From the NCBI RefSeq assembly GCF_964186625.1, contig NZ_OZ075110.1, positions 506,285-570,284 on the forward strand: a stretch of 64,000 bases of DNA, written 5' to 3'. A program made the translations under genes and the position numbers. Origin of the DNA: Asticcacaulis sp. MM231. GTDB lineage: Bacteria; Pseudomonadota; Alphaproteobacteria; Caulobacterales; Caulobacteraceae. This document shows, one piece after another, positions 8,233-17,111 of this stretch (position 1 is the stretch's first letter; each line of letters starts with the position of its first letter). The notes under the pieces were generated by a model. That model saw only the letters and a list, made by a program, of their open reading frames with translations. It made no database searches and had not been told where the DNA came from.

Positions 8233-8650
8233 CCGACCTTCAAACCAAAGCCTCGAAGAATGCCGCGCAGGCTTGTCTCGATATCCAAAAGCTTCGTTTG
8301 CAGAAGTTTACGGGCTGTCAGGATCGCACGAACTTCCTGAGCCGGTTGAGATTTGCAATGCACTGGCCGATACCAGCCTAACCGCATTAATTGGGCAATC
8401 CCACGAGCATCCTTTTTGTCAGTCTTGACCGGCATAATCTTGAAGGCTGTGCGCACATGCCCGTCTCGATCAGTTGGCACACCTGCCCCTGGGTGGTCAT
8501 TTCGGCGTAAAGCCATTGCGACAACGGCCCGGCTTCCAGACCGACGAGTTCGAGCTCAATTCCGAAGGCCGCGAACCACGCCATCAGCGCTTCAGGGTCG
8601 CTCAGCGCGTCACCCTCACGACAAATTTTATGTGGAGGCGTTGATGCTAT
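8226..8650 (-). mobile_element. IS110-family transposase remnant, frameshifted and truncated at both ends
   Basis: Minus-strand frames give DALSDPEALMAWFAAFGIEL, then GLEAGPLSQWLYAEM in one frame, and RTAFKIMPVKTDKKDARGIA, QLMRLGWYRPVHCKSQPAQE and RGILRGFGLKVG in the other. This is the middle of an IS110 transposase (DEDD domain end plus coiled-coil start) with a frameshift near 8460-8490. The N-terminal strand and the whole C-terminal Tnp_2 (serine) domain are gone. Its right boundary coincides with the break in the fic-like gene. Bases 8651-8831 show no recognisable gene. Confidence 0.75.
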
Positions 8651-8831
8651 CCCGTCAACCATTGCTCTGGCTCTACGGCCGTACTCACGAATGCGATGAC
8701 CACATGTTAGGCCAGACGCGGATCGTGTCCAATCAATCCGGCTATCCTAAGGCGCGAGGCCGTTTTGAGTGCGCCGATTTCGATCTGGCTGGACGGGTCG
8801 TAGGGGTTTGATACTCAACTAAAAAGTTAGG

Positions 8832-10082
8832 TTACGTGCTGAAGCCCTCGTACGCGAATGCCCCCGCCAGGGTTTGAGTATCCCCTTCGGATACCCCGCA
8901 TCTGCGGCAAACTGCATACCATTGCTGCTTGAGGGTTTGCGTCATCGTGTCGATCAACGCTTGGGCTTCCCTATCCTGCATCAGGAACCGCGCAGCCTGC
9001 GTCAGCATGTTTCTGCCATTGGCGAAGCGCCCCATGTCACCGCACTCCATGGCGAGGTCACGGCGCTCTATCGAGATAGCCAGCGAAGGCGTCAGGTCAT
9101 AGGCTGGTGACAATGCCCAATCGCGTTTTTTGGCAATCAGCGCATGGTTACGCGGGTGATCGTCGATATTCGAAATCAGGCCGTTGAAAACCATCCGCCG
9201 GAATAGCTCTCCTGCATCGCCCTTCGGCTGTGCAACCACACGCCGCAATTCTTCCGCCAGCAGTACATACGACCAGCGTTCGCGCTCCTGCGGGCTGTCA
9301 CCCGCGCGCAGCAATGTTAGCGCGGAGACCATGCGCGCCCGCGCATAACCGTCGCCTGCCTTCTCTCGGTCAAAGCGTTTGACCATCAGCACATCCTTAC
9401 CGGCGACCGTCACCAATTTGCTTTCCGCCGCTTGGATGCCGCATTGCTTCGCCAGTTCCAGCATCGCGTGCTCAACGCGGGCGCTGTTCCACCGGTCATC
9501 GTCACGGTTAAATTTGGCCAGCCATAACCCGTCTTCATCTTCAACTACCGCCTTCGGCCTCGCACCGCCCATCGATGTACCGAGAAGCAGCAGGTCTTGC
9601 ACCTGTGCAATGTCCGGGTTAGCCCCGTCCGCGTGGGACGCAATCAGCTCATCGGCCAAGGTCTGTAACTTGGCCAGATCAATAGTTTTGTTGAAGGCGC
9701 GCATTGGTGCGGGTGGCACGGCATTTAGCCCAAAACCCAGCGCTCCCGCCCGGTCGTCTGGGGAGTGCAGCAGGTAATCGAGTTCGCCCATTGCCACCTG
9801 GCCGGAGTGCTTTTCAATTACGCGCCGTCCCCAAAAGTCGGGGCCCGAATCACGCAGAGCGCCAAACATGCCGTTGAGGCGTGTGGTTTCATACGTCGTG
9901 TCGGCCAGTTTCAATTCCAGCGGATCGAAGGCAACGGCGTTGGGATTATCCAGATAGCGCTTACCGTACACGAACCGGCCAAGCGCGTTGCCGCTCCTGT
10001 CTTGATCCAGCACCAGCCTGCCTGCCGTGATCGCTTTGGTGGTTCCGGGCAACGTAATGTAAACAAAACACTCAGAAGTCAT
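8832..10082 (-). CDS. HipA-family kinase toxin (second copy)
   Basis: A 416-residue protein of normal HipA length. Motifs in order: N-terminal subdomain with GRFVYGKRYLDNPNAVAFDP, Gly-rich loop LGTSMGGARPKAV at about 173-185, lysine strand GLWLAKFNRDD, catalytic loop NIDDHPRNHAL at about 310 and metal site LSPAYDLTPS. All kinase elements are intact, so it is likely an active Ser/Thr kinase; its target cannot be read from sequence. It is distinct from the HipA at 2935: no C-terminal extension and different N-terminal sequence. The start overlaps the end of the upstream hipB-like gene by 11 bases, indicating translational coupling. Confidence 0.9.
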   Translation of the reverse strand: MTSECFVYITLPGTTKAITAGRLVLDQDRSGNALGRFVYGKRYLDNPNAVAFDPLELKLADTTYETTRLNGMFGALRDSGPDFWGRRVIEKHSGQVAMGELDYLLHSPDDRAGALGFGLNAVPPAPMRAFNKTIDLAKLQTLADELIASHADGANPDIAQVQDLLLLGTSMGGARPKAVVEDEDGLWLAKFNRDDDRWNSARVEHAMLELAKQCGIQAAESKLVTVAGKDVLMVKRFDREKAGDGYARARMVSALTLLRAGDSPQERERWSYVLLAEELRRVVAQPKGDAGELFRRMVFNGLISNIDDHPRNHALIAKKRDWALSPAYDLTPSLAISIERRDLAMECGDMGRFANGRNMLTQAARFLMQDREAQALIDTMTQTLKQQWYAVCRRCGVSEGDTQTLAGAFAYEGFST

Positions 10083-10407
10083 TGTCTAAACCCTTTCCCG
10101 TGCGGGCGCGTTTCTTTTCTTTTCTGGCAGCCAGCGCGGTGCCTTCCTTGTCTTGTAAAGGATCGGCCAATTGTTCAAACGCAGGCAGCAGGTCATATAT
10201 CCAAAGCAAGGCAGCATAGGTTGCCACACCGGTAGAGGCTTTTCCTTTTTCTGCATCCATCACCGCGCGCACACCTGTGCCGATGCGCGATGCCACTGTT
10301 TCCAGCGTCAGGTTGCGGCGTAGCCGCGCCGTGCGCAAATTATCGCCCACCTTTCGCAAGGCTTTCTCGACGTCATAGGGCTGTGTCGTGAGTAGCGCGT
10401 TGCGCAT
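10072..10407 (-). CDS. HipB-like XRE-family antitoxin (second copy)
   Basis: A 111-residue protein with an XRE helix-turn-helix at about residues 17-68 (VGDNLRTARLRRNLTLETVA, then SRIGTGVRAVMDAEKGKAS). The C-terminal tail is basic (ARKEKKRARTGKGLDNDF). It precedes and overlaps the hipA-like gene by 11 bases. The 130 bases upstream of its start contain four copies of a related palindromic element (10412-10531), the likely operators for autorepression. Confidence 0.87.
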   Translation of the reverse strand: MRNALLTTQPYDVEKALRKVGDNLRTARLRRNLTLETVASRIGTGVRAVMDAEKGKASTGVATYAALLWIYDLLPAFEQLADPLQDKEGTALAARKEKKRARTGKGLDNDF

Positions 10408-10411
10408 ATTT

Positions 10412-10531
10412 CCCTCAAGGGCATGTTATCGCTGTCAATGTACTTTTGAGAGCATACCTGAATCTAACTAACATTTCAAGAAAGATGCTCTTTAGGGCAT
10501 GAATAGCGCATTTATATGCCTTTAAGAGCAT
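10412..10531 (-). promoter_or_regulatory. repeated palindromic operators upstream of hipB copy 2
   Basis: Two full palindromes occur: ATGCTCTTTAGGGCAT (10485-10500) and ATGCCTTTAAGAGCAT (10516-10531), whose starts are 31 bases apart, about three helical turns. An imperfect copy is ATGTACTTTTGAGAGCAT (10438-10455). A half-copy, CCCTCAAGGGCATG, abuts the start codon region (about 10412-10425). The shared half-site is RRGRGCAT. AT-rich sequence between them could hold the promoter. Confidence 0.55.
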
Positions 10532-10636
10532 AAAATTTAAGTAGGGCTGCGCTCCTCGCGGTCAAGACCTTAGGGCAAGCGGATGCCAAAACCGTGTCGT
10601 CGCTGCGCTACAGCCCGCGCCATTCATGGTATCCGA

Positions 10637-11479
10637 TCATTGACCGCTTTCCCCCCTCATTGCCGGGTGCAAGACTGGAAGTCTTACCTTGAAGTCGCGT
10701 GCATAAGGATCGCCAAGCCCTTCAAGTGCACCGCGTTCTACCAAGGCGTGGACCCGTGCGAACAGCACCAGATCGCCGCACTGGAATACCCCGCGTTCCC
10801 GGAAGCTTTCAACCATCATATCACCCAACACTTGGCCGACTAAGGAGCGATCAAAGGCCCAATCATTGGTGGCATGCTTCAGTAACTGCTTGTCGAAATA
10901 GTCGATCTGCGCCGAGACCAGACCTTCTGGTGTCATAACGCGCAGTGGTGCATTTTCGGTTCGCAATTGTTCCCATAAACTCGCCCAATTTGACAGGCTT
11001 TGCCGATCCGGGGTAATGGCACGATCCCACAGGGCGTACTTTGCAAAGAGCTCTCCACGGACCAATGAGACGCATTGCACTGGGGAAGTTATCCCAGGTG
11101 TACGGGGATCGGGAAGTGAATGATCGGTTAGATTGACCAAATTGAAGGCTGCATCACCGTTGCGCCGAAGCCATTCGAGGAATCCGCAATATTCCATAGT
11201 TGACCATTGCGAGAGCCACACAATTCGCGGATGCGTTGGATTGAGGGCCTTCTGCCAAAAAATCTCGATGCTGGTTCGATCGTCTTGGTCGATCTCTATT
11301 TCCAGTAAATCTTCAACGACATCCAATCGCGCATTCAGATCTGTATTGTCGAGCGGCCCTTGAGACCAGTCGTCTTGAAGGCCTACGACCTCCTCGTTAC
11401 GTCCAGCTATAGCCAAGCCTTCACGTAGGGAGCCAGCGGCCGATAACGTGAAAACCACATGAAGGGCGGTATTGGTCAT
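10637..11479 (-). CDS. DUF1835/DUF3658 domain protein
   Basis: A 280-residue protein. The N-terminus (ALHVVFTLSAAGSLREGLAI) is the signature of DUF1835, followed by DDWSQGPLDN. The C-terminal LVLFARVHALVERGALEGL and DPYARDFKVRLP fit the DUF3658 part found with it. The biochemical role of this family is not known to me. It is divergent in neither direction: hipB copy 2 lies 230 bases downstream on the same strand, and an exonuclease remnant lies just upstream. It may be cargo of the accessory region. Confidence 0.75.
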   Translation of the reverse strand: MTNTALHVVFTLSAAGSLREGLAIAGRNEEVVGLQDDWSQGPLDNTDLNARLDVVEDLLEIEIDQDDRTSIEIFWQKALNPTHPRIVWLSQWSTMEYCGFLEWLRRNGDAAFNLVNLTDHSLPDPRTPGITSPVQCVSLVRGELFAKYALWDRAITPDRQSLSNWASLWEQLRTENAPLRVMTPEGLVSAQIDYFDKQLLKHATNDWAFDRSLVGQVLGDMMVESFRERGVFQCGDLVLFARVHALVERGALEGLGDPYARDFKVRLPVLHPAMRGESGQ

Positions 11480-11487
11480 GGCGCTCC

Positions 11488-11700
11488 TTATAGCTTTGAA
11501 TGATCATCGTGCCTTTGCGCCATAGCCTTACCATGCGCTGCCGCTCCACTAATAGTGGCGCTAATACCCGCCTCGTTGAAGCTGAACGCCACGACGCCAA
11601 TTTCGATGACTTCGTCGGTCCGATGACTGAGCCCTGTCGTCTCGGTGTCAATTAACAAGCTGTTGATTATTGAACTGATGGGGTGGATGCCCCCTCCCAC
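11488..11700 (-). pseudogene. DEDDh 3'-5' exonuclease (DnaQ-like) N-terminal fragment
   Basis: The minus frame reads INSLLIDTETTGLSHRTDEV and continues IEIGVVAFSF. DTETTGL is the first catalytic motif (DxE) of DnaQ/PolC-type exonucleases, and DEVIEIGVVAF is the expected next strand. Homology stops after about 40 residues; motifs II and III are absent. Bases 11701-12071 show no supported gene. Confidence 0.55.
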
Positions 11701-12071
11701 TGGGCAGTGTATAATGCCTGAACATCACATGGTGCGGTGGATACGCAAAGCGTCTGGAAAAATCTCAGTTTATCTGGCCCAGGGTTGGGCCTGCTCGTAT
11801 CTAGCTCAACCACGTTCAGGCGCTTGCCTTGCTCGATGGTCTGGACTGGAAAAAGGTTCGAATGATGGCGGTCAAAACCCCTGAAATCCTTGGTTAAATC
11901 CGTGAAATTGTTCGGCGAAACGGCGTAAAAACCTAGGCAAATCAAGCCGATATGTGCTATGTTCGGACCCATGCAGACCCCCTATAAGTCAACGTCAATC
12001 AGACCCGATGGCGATTTTCCCTTACGAAGCGCAGCGTCAATGTGACGTATCGGGGGCACAAAGTGTGTCCA

Positions 12072-13532
12072 TTATTCGCGCTGCGTCGCAAACAAAGTGA
12101 AATCAGGCAGGGGGTGTGCCTTCAGCTCTGCCTCATTCCCGATGCGAAGCACCGTAGGATGGGATCCGTCGTAGGCGGGCCAAGCGGCTAGGGCAGGGCC
12201 ATTGGGGGTACCCGTCCGGGCGAAATGGAGCCAGGTATCTGCGAGTTGCGTTGCCAGTTGATGGTCTTTGGCAGTCCAGGGTCGCGGATCGGATTCAAGA
12301 TTGTAAAACACGTATGGGACTTCGGCGCCGTGCCCCGCGCCACCGCCATAGGAGCAGGGAACCAGCGGTTCAGCGGGCTGGTGCGCAAAGAAGTAGAGGT
12401 AAGATTTGGACCGGCCGTACTTCGCCTGTAGGCCTGCCCAATACGCGATGCGCCACCCCCACCAGTCGTTCATAAGTTGATCGATAACGGCCCTTTCAGG
12501 TGTAGCGGCTATAATTCCCGGATAGGCCGCCAATAGAGCGGCGGATGGCTCGCGGCCCAGAAGCCTTTTCACCAGTTCCTGGACTTGAGAAGGCGTCAGA
12601 TCATCGATTCCGTTGATCTCTTGGGTGAGGTCCTTGCCCTCTTCGGCATTCCACCCTGCCAACAGAGGCACATCGTTTTGATGGTGATTGCGATAAGTCG
12701 TTGTGAGGTCGTCGTGCAATACATATCCGTCGACAACCGTACGCGGCGAAAAGAAAGCTGCGTGGAGACTCTCGACGCTCATCTTGCGTAAATCCGCCAA
12801 GCTATTCGCGCCAAGGCTTTCGGCATACGACAGCCCCGTAGCTTCGGCCGCCGCCTGTTGATCGAACCGAATGTAATCGTCGGTATTAATCGGCAGAGAG
12901 TCATTACCACTCTGAGAGATGGCCCGATGAAAGAGCCCTTTGGCCAGCGGAGAAGCGATCAAGATCGCCACGGATTCACCACCAGAGGACTGGCCCATGA
13001 TGGTTACTGAGCCCGGATCGCCACCAAAGGTGGTGATGTTGTGCTGCACCCAGTGCAGCGCGGCGATCTGATCCTGGAGCGCCTGATTGCCTGATGCGTG
13101 GTGCGGCGATTCCGCCGTGAGTTCGGGATGAGAAAAGAACCCTAGAACGCCGAGACGATAGTTCATAGAAACTATAACGGCGCCGCGCCTTGCCAAGTTG
13201 TCACAGCTATACTTTCCGGAACCTCCGTAATATCCACCCCCGTGAATCCAGACAATGACAGGCAGATTCTCGGCATCCTCAGGCGCCCAGACGTTGAGAT
13301 AGAGACCGTCTTCGCTTTTGGTTTCGTTTAACCACACCGCAGTCTGGGCACACGCAGGAGAGAAGCTCGTGGCTTCTTTTATACCGTCCCATGGCACCAC
13401 AGGCTGAGGTGCGCGCCAGCGTAAATCTCCGACCGGAGGCGCGGCAAAGGGAATGCCCAAGTAGGTTTTCAAACCTTCGGCATGTACGCCCACAATGGTG
13501 CCGCCCGTGACAGTTACCGGACTGGTGCGCAT
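12072..13532 (-). CDS. type-B carboxylesterase (cytoplasmic form)
   Basis: A 486-residue alpha/beta hydrolase of the COesterase family, hydrolysing carboxylic esters. It has the family N-terminus (GIPFAAPPVGDLRWRAPQP), the oxyanion strand VIVWIHGGGYYGGSG, the nucleophile elbow GQSSGGES, a Glu in NAEEGKDL and the catalytic His in GGGAGHGAEVPYVF. The start at 13532 follows GGAG with 6-base spacing; ATG 13544 and TTG 13553 are alternatives. Unlike its upstream paralogue it has no signal peptide. The 13603 gene ends 70 bases upstream, so both may share a transcript. Confidence 0.88.
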   Translation of the reverse strand: MRTSPVTVTGGTIVGVHAEGLKTYLGIPFAAPPVGDLRWRAPQPVVPWDGIKEATSFSPACAQTAVWLNETKSEDGLYLNVWAPEDAENLPVIVWIHGGGYYGGSGKYSCDNLARRGAVIVSMNYRLGVLGFFSHPELTAESPHHASGNQALQDQIAALHWVQHNITTFGGDPGSVTIMGQSSGGESVAILIASPLAKGLFHRAISQSGNDSLPINTDDYIRFDQQAAAEATGLSYAESLGANSLADLRKMSVESLHAAFFSPRTVVDGYVLHDDLTTTYRNHHQNDVPLLAGWNAEEGKDLTQEINGIDDLTPSQVQELVKRLLGREPSAALLAAYPGIIAATPERAVIDQLMNDWWGWRIAYWAGLQAKYGRSKSYLYFFAHQPAEPLVPCSYGGGAGHGAEVPYVFYNLESDPRPWTAKDHQLATQLADTWLHFARTGTPNGPALAAWPAYDGSHPTVLRIGNEAELKAHPLPDFTLFATQRE

Positions 13533-13602
13533 CAAAGTCTCCATGAATCTCAACGTTGTCGGCGTCCTGAACGAGAGCCGCTCCTAAGCAGACTTAAGAC
13601 AA

Positions 13603-15138
13603 TTAATCGGTCTGTTTCAGAAAGACGGAAAAATCGGGCAGGGGATGCGCCTTCAGTTCCGCTTCGTTACCGATGATCCGAATGGAGCTTTTTGATCCGT
13701 CGAATTCAGGCCATGTCGGTAACCCCTCGCTATTCGGGCGGCCGGTTTTGGCAAACTGCACAACGGTGTCGGCCAGTTGCGTCGCCAATTGACGATCCTC
13801 CTGGCTCCAGTTGCGTGCATCCACATCGAGATTGTCAAAAAGATACTGCAGTTCGACGCCATGACCGGCGCCGCACGCCCAATAGCAGGTGGTCGCGGGC
13901 TCCGTGGGACGGTGCGCGAAGTAATAGACGTAAGGCTTTGCGTGACCATATTTGGCTTGCAACTCAGCCCAATGCACTGTGCGCCAACCCCACCAGTCAT
14001 TGGTCAATCGTTGAATAGAGGCGGTGGCCTCCGCATCGGTGGCGCCAGGGTAAGCCGCAAGCAAGGCCTGAGAGGGTGGGGCACTCAGCAAGGACGTCAT
14101 ATGCTCGACGTGCTTAGCTGCGGTGAACTCATTGGTACCGAGATAGATGCCGGCCAGGTCCTTGCCTTCCTCGGCGGTCCAGCCCGCCAATAGGGGGACG
14201 TCGTTTTGCAGATGCTTTTGGAAGAGCGTCGTCATATCCGAGGTGAGGACATAGCCGTCGACGTAAACGCGCGGTAGCCATGTCTGCGCCTGCAAGTCCT
14301 TGACGCTGAGTTTGCGCAAGTCCGCCAAATGCTCCGCGCCCGCGGCCTTGGCCAGGGTCACTCCATTCGCTTCAGCGACTACCTTGGAATTAAATCGGTG
14401 CGTATCGCTGGGATTGATCGGAAAAGCATCGTTACCGCTTTCGGCTACGGCGCGCTGGAAGAGGCCCTTGCCCAAGGGAGAGGATACCAGAATGGCCACT
14501 GACTCAGCACCTGATGAGCCGCCCATAATGGTTACACGCTCCGGGTCGCCGCCGAATTTTGCGATATTCGCCTTGATCCATTTCAAGGCGGCCACTTGGT
14601 CCAGAATGCCTTGGTTCCCCGAAACGTGCTGCGGGGATTCTTTGCTCAACTCCGGATGCGAGAAGAAGCCGAATATGCCGAGCCGGTAATTGAGGGTGAC
14701 CACAATGGCGCCACGCTTGGCCAGATTGGCACCATTTTGAACCGGGACAGCGGCTGTGCCGCCCTCATAGGCTCCGCCATGAATCCATACTAGCACCGGC
14801 AGTTTCGTGGCTTTTTGCGGCGACCAAATGTTCAAATACAGGCAGTCCTCGCTTTTGGGACTCGCAATCCAGTCGACCTTTTGCGCGCAGGCTGCCGAGA
14901 ACTCCGTCGCCGTTTTGACGCCTTTCCATGGCACGACAGCTTGCGGGGCGCGCCAGCGCAAATTCCCGACAGGAGGCGCGGCGAATGGGACGCCGAAGTA
15001 GGTCCGCAGCCCGTCTTTTTCCGCGCCGATTATCGAACCGCCCGTTACCGAAACCGGCGCTGTCGTTAGTTGTGCTTGAGCCTGTCCTGTCGAGAGCACG
15101 ATCATGGCCATGCCGAACGCGATAGCGAGTTTACGCAT
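13603..15138 (-). CDS. type-B carboxylesterase (secreted form)
   Basis: A 511-residue COesterase with a signal peptide (MRKLAIAFGMAMIVLSTGQA, cleavage after QAQA), so likely periplasmic. Motifs: FGVPFAAPPVGNLRWRAPQA, VLVWIHGGAYEGGTA, nucleophile elbow GGSSGAES, TAEEGKDLAG with the acidic residue, and CGAGHGVELQYLF with the catalytic His. It is clearly homologous along its length to the next gene, so the pair is a tandem duplication in which only one copy kept the export signal. The substrate is unknown. A ribosome binding site (GGGGAGA) precedes the start. Confidence 0.9.
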   Translation of the reverse strand: MRKLAIAFGMAMIVLSTGQAQAQLTTAPVSVTGGSIIGAEKDGLRTYFGVPFAAPPVGNLRWRAPQAVVPWKGVKTATEFSAACAQKVDWIASPKSEDCLYLNIWSPQKATKLPVLVWIHGGAYEGGTAAVPVQNGANLAKRGAIVVTLNYRLGIFGFFSHPELSKESPQHVSGNQGILDQVAALKWIKANIAKFGGDPERVTIMGGSSGAESVAILVSSPLGKGLFQRAVAESGNDAFPINPSDTHRFNSKVVAEANGVTLAKAAGAEHLADLRKLSVKDLQAQTWLPRVYVDGYVLTSDMTTLFQKHLQNDVPLLAGWTAEEGKDLAGIYLGTNEFTAAKHVEHMTSLLSAPPSQALLAAYPGATDAEATASIQRLTNDWWGWRTVHWAELQAKYGHAKPYVYYFAHRPTEPATTCYWACGAGHGVELQYLFDNLDVDARNWSQEDRQLATQLADTVVQFAKTGRPNSEGLPTWPEFDGSKSSIRIIGNEAELKAHPLPDFSVFLKQTD

Positions 15139-15489
15139 ACATATCTCCCCTTGTGATTATAGATTTTAGGTCTCCACTCCGCCCGGGTGGGCCTATTTGT
15201 AGGCCCGTCCTTTCGTGGTGTTGCGAACCTCGTGGTGGCGTCATGCCATCGCACCGTGCCGGTCACATGGATCGATAGGTCTCACTGGCACGCTCACGGT
15301 CCACCTGGCCGTGGTGGATACAAATCGATTGCGATGAATTCTGAACCGCATATCAGTCCTCTGACAACGTTATCATTTTTTTCACAACTTATCCGGTGGA
15401 GGCTTGCCGTCAAGCTAAAATCATATAAATTGGCAAGAACTTGGGGCGAGGCGAATAAAAATAGGTTCATTTTCAGATGTGAAAAAGAA

Positions 15490-15590
15490 ACATTTGCAAC
15501 AAATGTAACGCGTTTGGCTATGTATACTGTATTTTGTGCGACGCAATTGTGATTACATGCGTGAAAAGTTGCACAAAATAAGTGTATAAT
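15490..15590 (+). promoter_or_regulatory. promoter and inverted repeats upstream of the biosynthetic cluster
   Basis: The AT-rich gap 15139-15836 contains a perfect repeat ACATTTG (15490-15496), CAA, CAAATGT (15500-15506). It also contains a long 11/12-matched inverted repeat ATTTTGTGCGAC (15531-15542) and GTTGCACAAAAT (15568-15579). A perfect TATAAT lies at 15585-15590, six bases after the second arm. A good -35 is not visible at 17 bases. This suggests a regulator-dependent promoter about 245 bases before the first cluster gene. No regulator is encoded in the cluster. Confidence 0.4.
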
Positions 15591-15836
15591 TTATTTCGTG
15601 AAAATTAGTAACCAACCGACAAAAGTGCATCTCTAAAGACGGAAGGTTAACCGCTTAAATCTTAGCCGAACGACCATCTGCTTTGCGTATGCAAAAACTA
15701 CCATATGTGGAACTGTCATCTGCAAAATTTGTTTCGCCTGCGAAATGCATCAAAGCAAAAATATGGGCGTTACTCGTAACGCATAAATACAAACGGCGCC
15801 GCAAGGCGTGTAGGGAAAAAAGAGGGAAGCGGCGCC

Positions 15837-16367
15837 ATGGAAGAAAAGGTGAGGACCTATGAATACCGCGAAGGTTTGGAGATGTTCTATAATGGCGAAG
15901 TTTTGGGAGAAGCCGTTTACTCGGCCCTGATCGCCTCGACCGAGGATCTGACCATTCAGTTGAAGCTTTCCTATCTTTTGCAATTGGAAACCGAAACCAA
16001 AGCCTGGCTTCGCCGGTACCTCCTCGCCGCCGGTATGAATGTCGTCGAACCTGATGATATCCGCACCATGGGCGCCTCACTTGCCGCCACGATGAACGCG
16101 ATGTCATGGAAGGAAGGGATGCAGGCGATTTACACGATCGCGACAGACGACCTCCTACCGCATTATCGCAGATACGCAGACGAAAGCCGTTTGCGCGGCC
16201 GGCCAGACGAAGCGGCGGTCTGCGATCACATGGTCGAACACGAGGAGGCACAGGCCGAGTTCGCCCGACGGGAACTCGACGGGAAGGACTTCGCCTATTC
16301 GGTCGAACCCTTGACGCGCCACAGCAAGTATCCGCTCGAAGCGTTGGCCGTGACGGGCATGGGCTGA
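15837..16367 (+). CDS. ferritin-like (candidate diiron) protein, first gene of the cluster
   Basis: A 176-residue, almost wholly helical protein. Helix 1 (FYNGEVLGEAVYSALI) carries E21 and E25, helix 2 (LQLETETKAWLRRYL) carries E51/E53, and a late helix (CDHMVEHEEAQAEFARREL) carries E134, H135 and E137. This spacing resembles ferritin-like four-helix carboxylate proteins, in which ExxH pairs bind two metal ions for O2 activation. I recognise no named family, so the metal site is an inference. The start follows AGAGGGAAG. The next gene begins 3 bases after its stop, so it belongs to the cluster operon and may oxidise the product or a carrier-bound intermediate. Confidence 0.5.
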   Translation: MEEKVRTYEYREGLEMFYNGEVLGEAVYSALIASTEDLTIQLKLSYLLQLETETKAWLRRYLLAAGMNVVEPDDIRTMGASLAATMNAMSWKEGMQAIYTIATDDLLPHYRRYADESRLRGRPDEAAVCDHMVEHEEAQAEFARRELDGKDFAYSVEPLTRHSKYPLEALAVTGMG

Positions 16368-16370
16368 GCC

Positions 16371-17111
16371 ATGGCCCTAACCGCCTTGACACTCGAAGAT
16401 CCTACGCTGCCCGCCGCGGCCATTATTGCCGTACTGGAGAGCGGCCGACTGTTTCCGCCGGGGGCGAGCCTTGTTGCCGGGCGGATTCCAGATGTTGCGA
16501 CCGTGGTCTATCCCGAGGAAGAGGTGAGCTTGGCGTCCGCGTCGGCAAAACGCCGCCGGGAGTTTTCGGCGGGCCGGACCGTGGCGCGCCGCGCAATCCG
16601 TGCCTTGGGGATCGAGGTTGAAGCCATTCCCGCGCGGGCGGACCGGTCGCCGGTTTGGCCGGACGGCATAACGGCCTCGATCAGTCACTCAGGGGACATC
16701 TGTGCGGCGGTTGCAGCCCGCAAAGGCGTTCTTCTCAGTATCGGTCTCGACGTTGAAATCACAGAACCGTCCGGCCGCGGACTAGCCCGATATATAGCAG
16801 GCGAGGAGGAGTTGTGCCGTGCATCGGGGGCTCTGGGTGAAGACGGCCTGGCTCTTCGTGTCTTGTTTAGCGCCAAGGAAGCGTTCTTTAAGGCGTGGCA
16901 TCCGCTTTTCGGCACATGGCTCGACTTTCATGATGTTCGCGTGGGGCTCGGGCAAGGGGCACAAAATGGAACTGACGCTTCAGCCCTTAGCTTTGATGCG
17001 CCCAACATGAGCACGGTCAGACCGCTAAATTTTCAAGGTCGATGGCAGCTTGTGGAACGGGCAGTTCTCGTTGGCGTCACCTGTTCTCTGTCAGGCTCGG
17101 ACACAGGTTAG
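16371..17111 (+). CDS. Sfp/EntD-type 4'-phosphopantetheinyl transferase
   Basis: It transfers phosphopantetheine from CoA to the Ser of carrier domains. Motifs: RREFSAGRTVARRAI (63-76), PVWPDGITASISHS (94-107), GLDVE with metal ligands D127 and E129, and FSAKEAFFKAW with E170 and K169. The length (246 residues) and the W/KEA spacing fit the EntD-like subgroup of Sfp-type enzymes. It should activate the three carrier domains of the two megasynthases downstream. It is 3 bases from the preceding gene. The 240 bases after it hold a TTGACA (17299-17304) that could start a second transcript. Confidence 0.92.
   Translation: MALTALTLEDPTLPAAAIIAVLESGRLFPPGASLVAGRIPDVATVVYPEEEVSLASASAKRRREFSAGRTVARRAIRALGIEVEAIPARADRSPVWPDGITASISHSGDICAAVAARKGVLLSIGLDVEITEPSGRGLARYIAGEEELCRASGALGEDGLALRVLFSAKEAFFKAWHPLFGTWLDFHDVRVGLGQGAQNGTDASALSFDAPNMSTVRPLNFQGRWQLVERAVLVGVTCSLSGSDTG

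Noticed and set aside
11667..11972. 101-residue minus-strand frame upstream of the exonuclease fragment
   Set aside because: No recognisable motif or start signal; does not continue the exonuclease reading.
15655..16392. 245-residue minus-strand Arg/Ser-rich frame over the ferritin-like gene
   Set aside because: Low-complexity Arg/Pro composition typical of antisense frames; the plus strand has a ribosome binding site and operon context.
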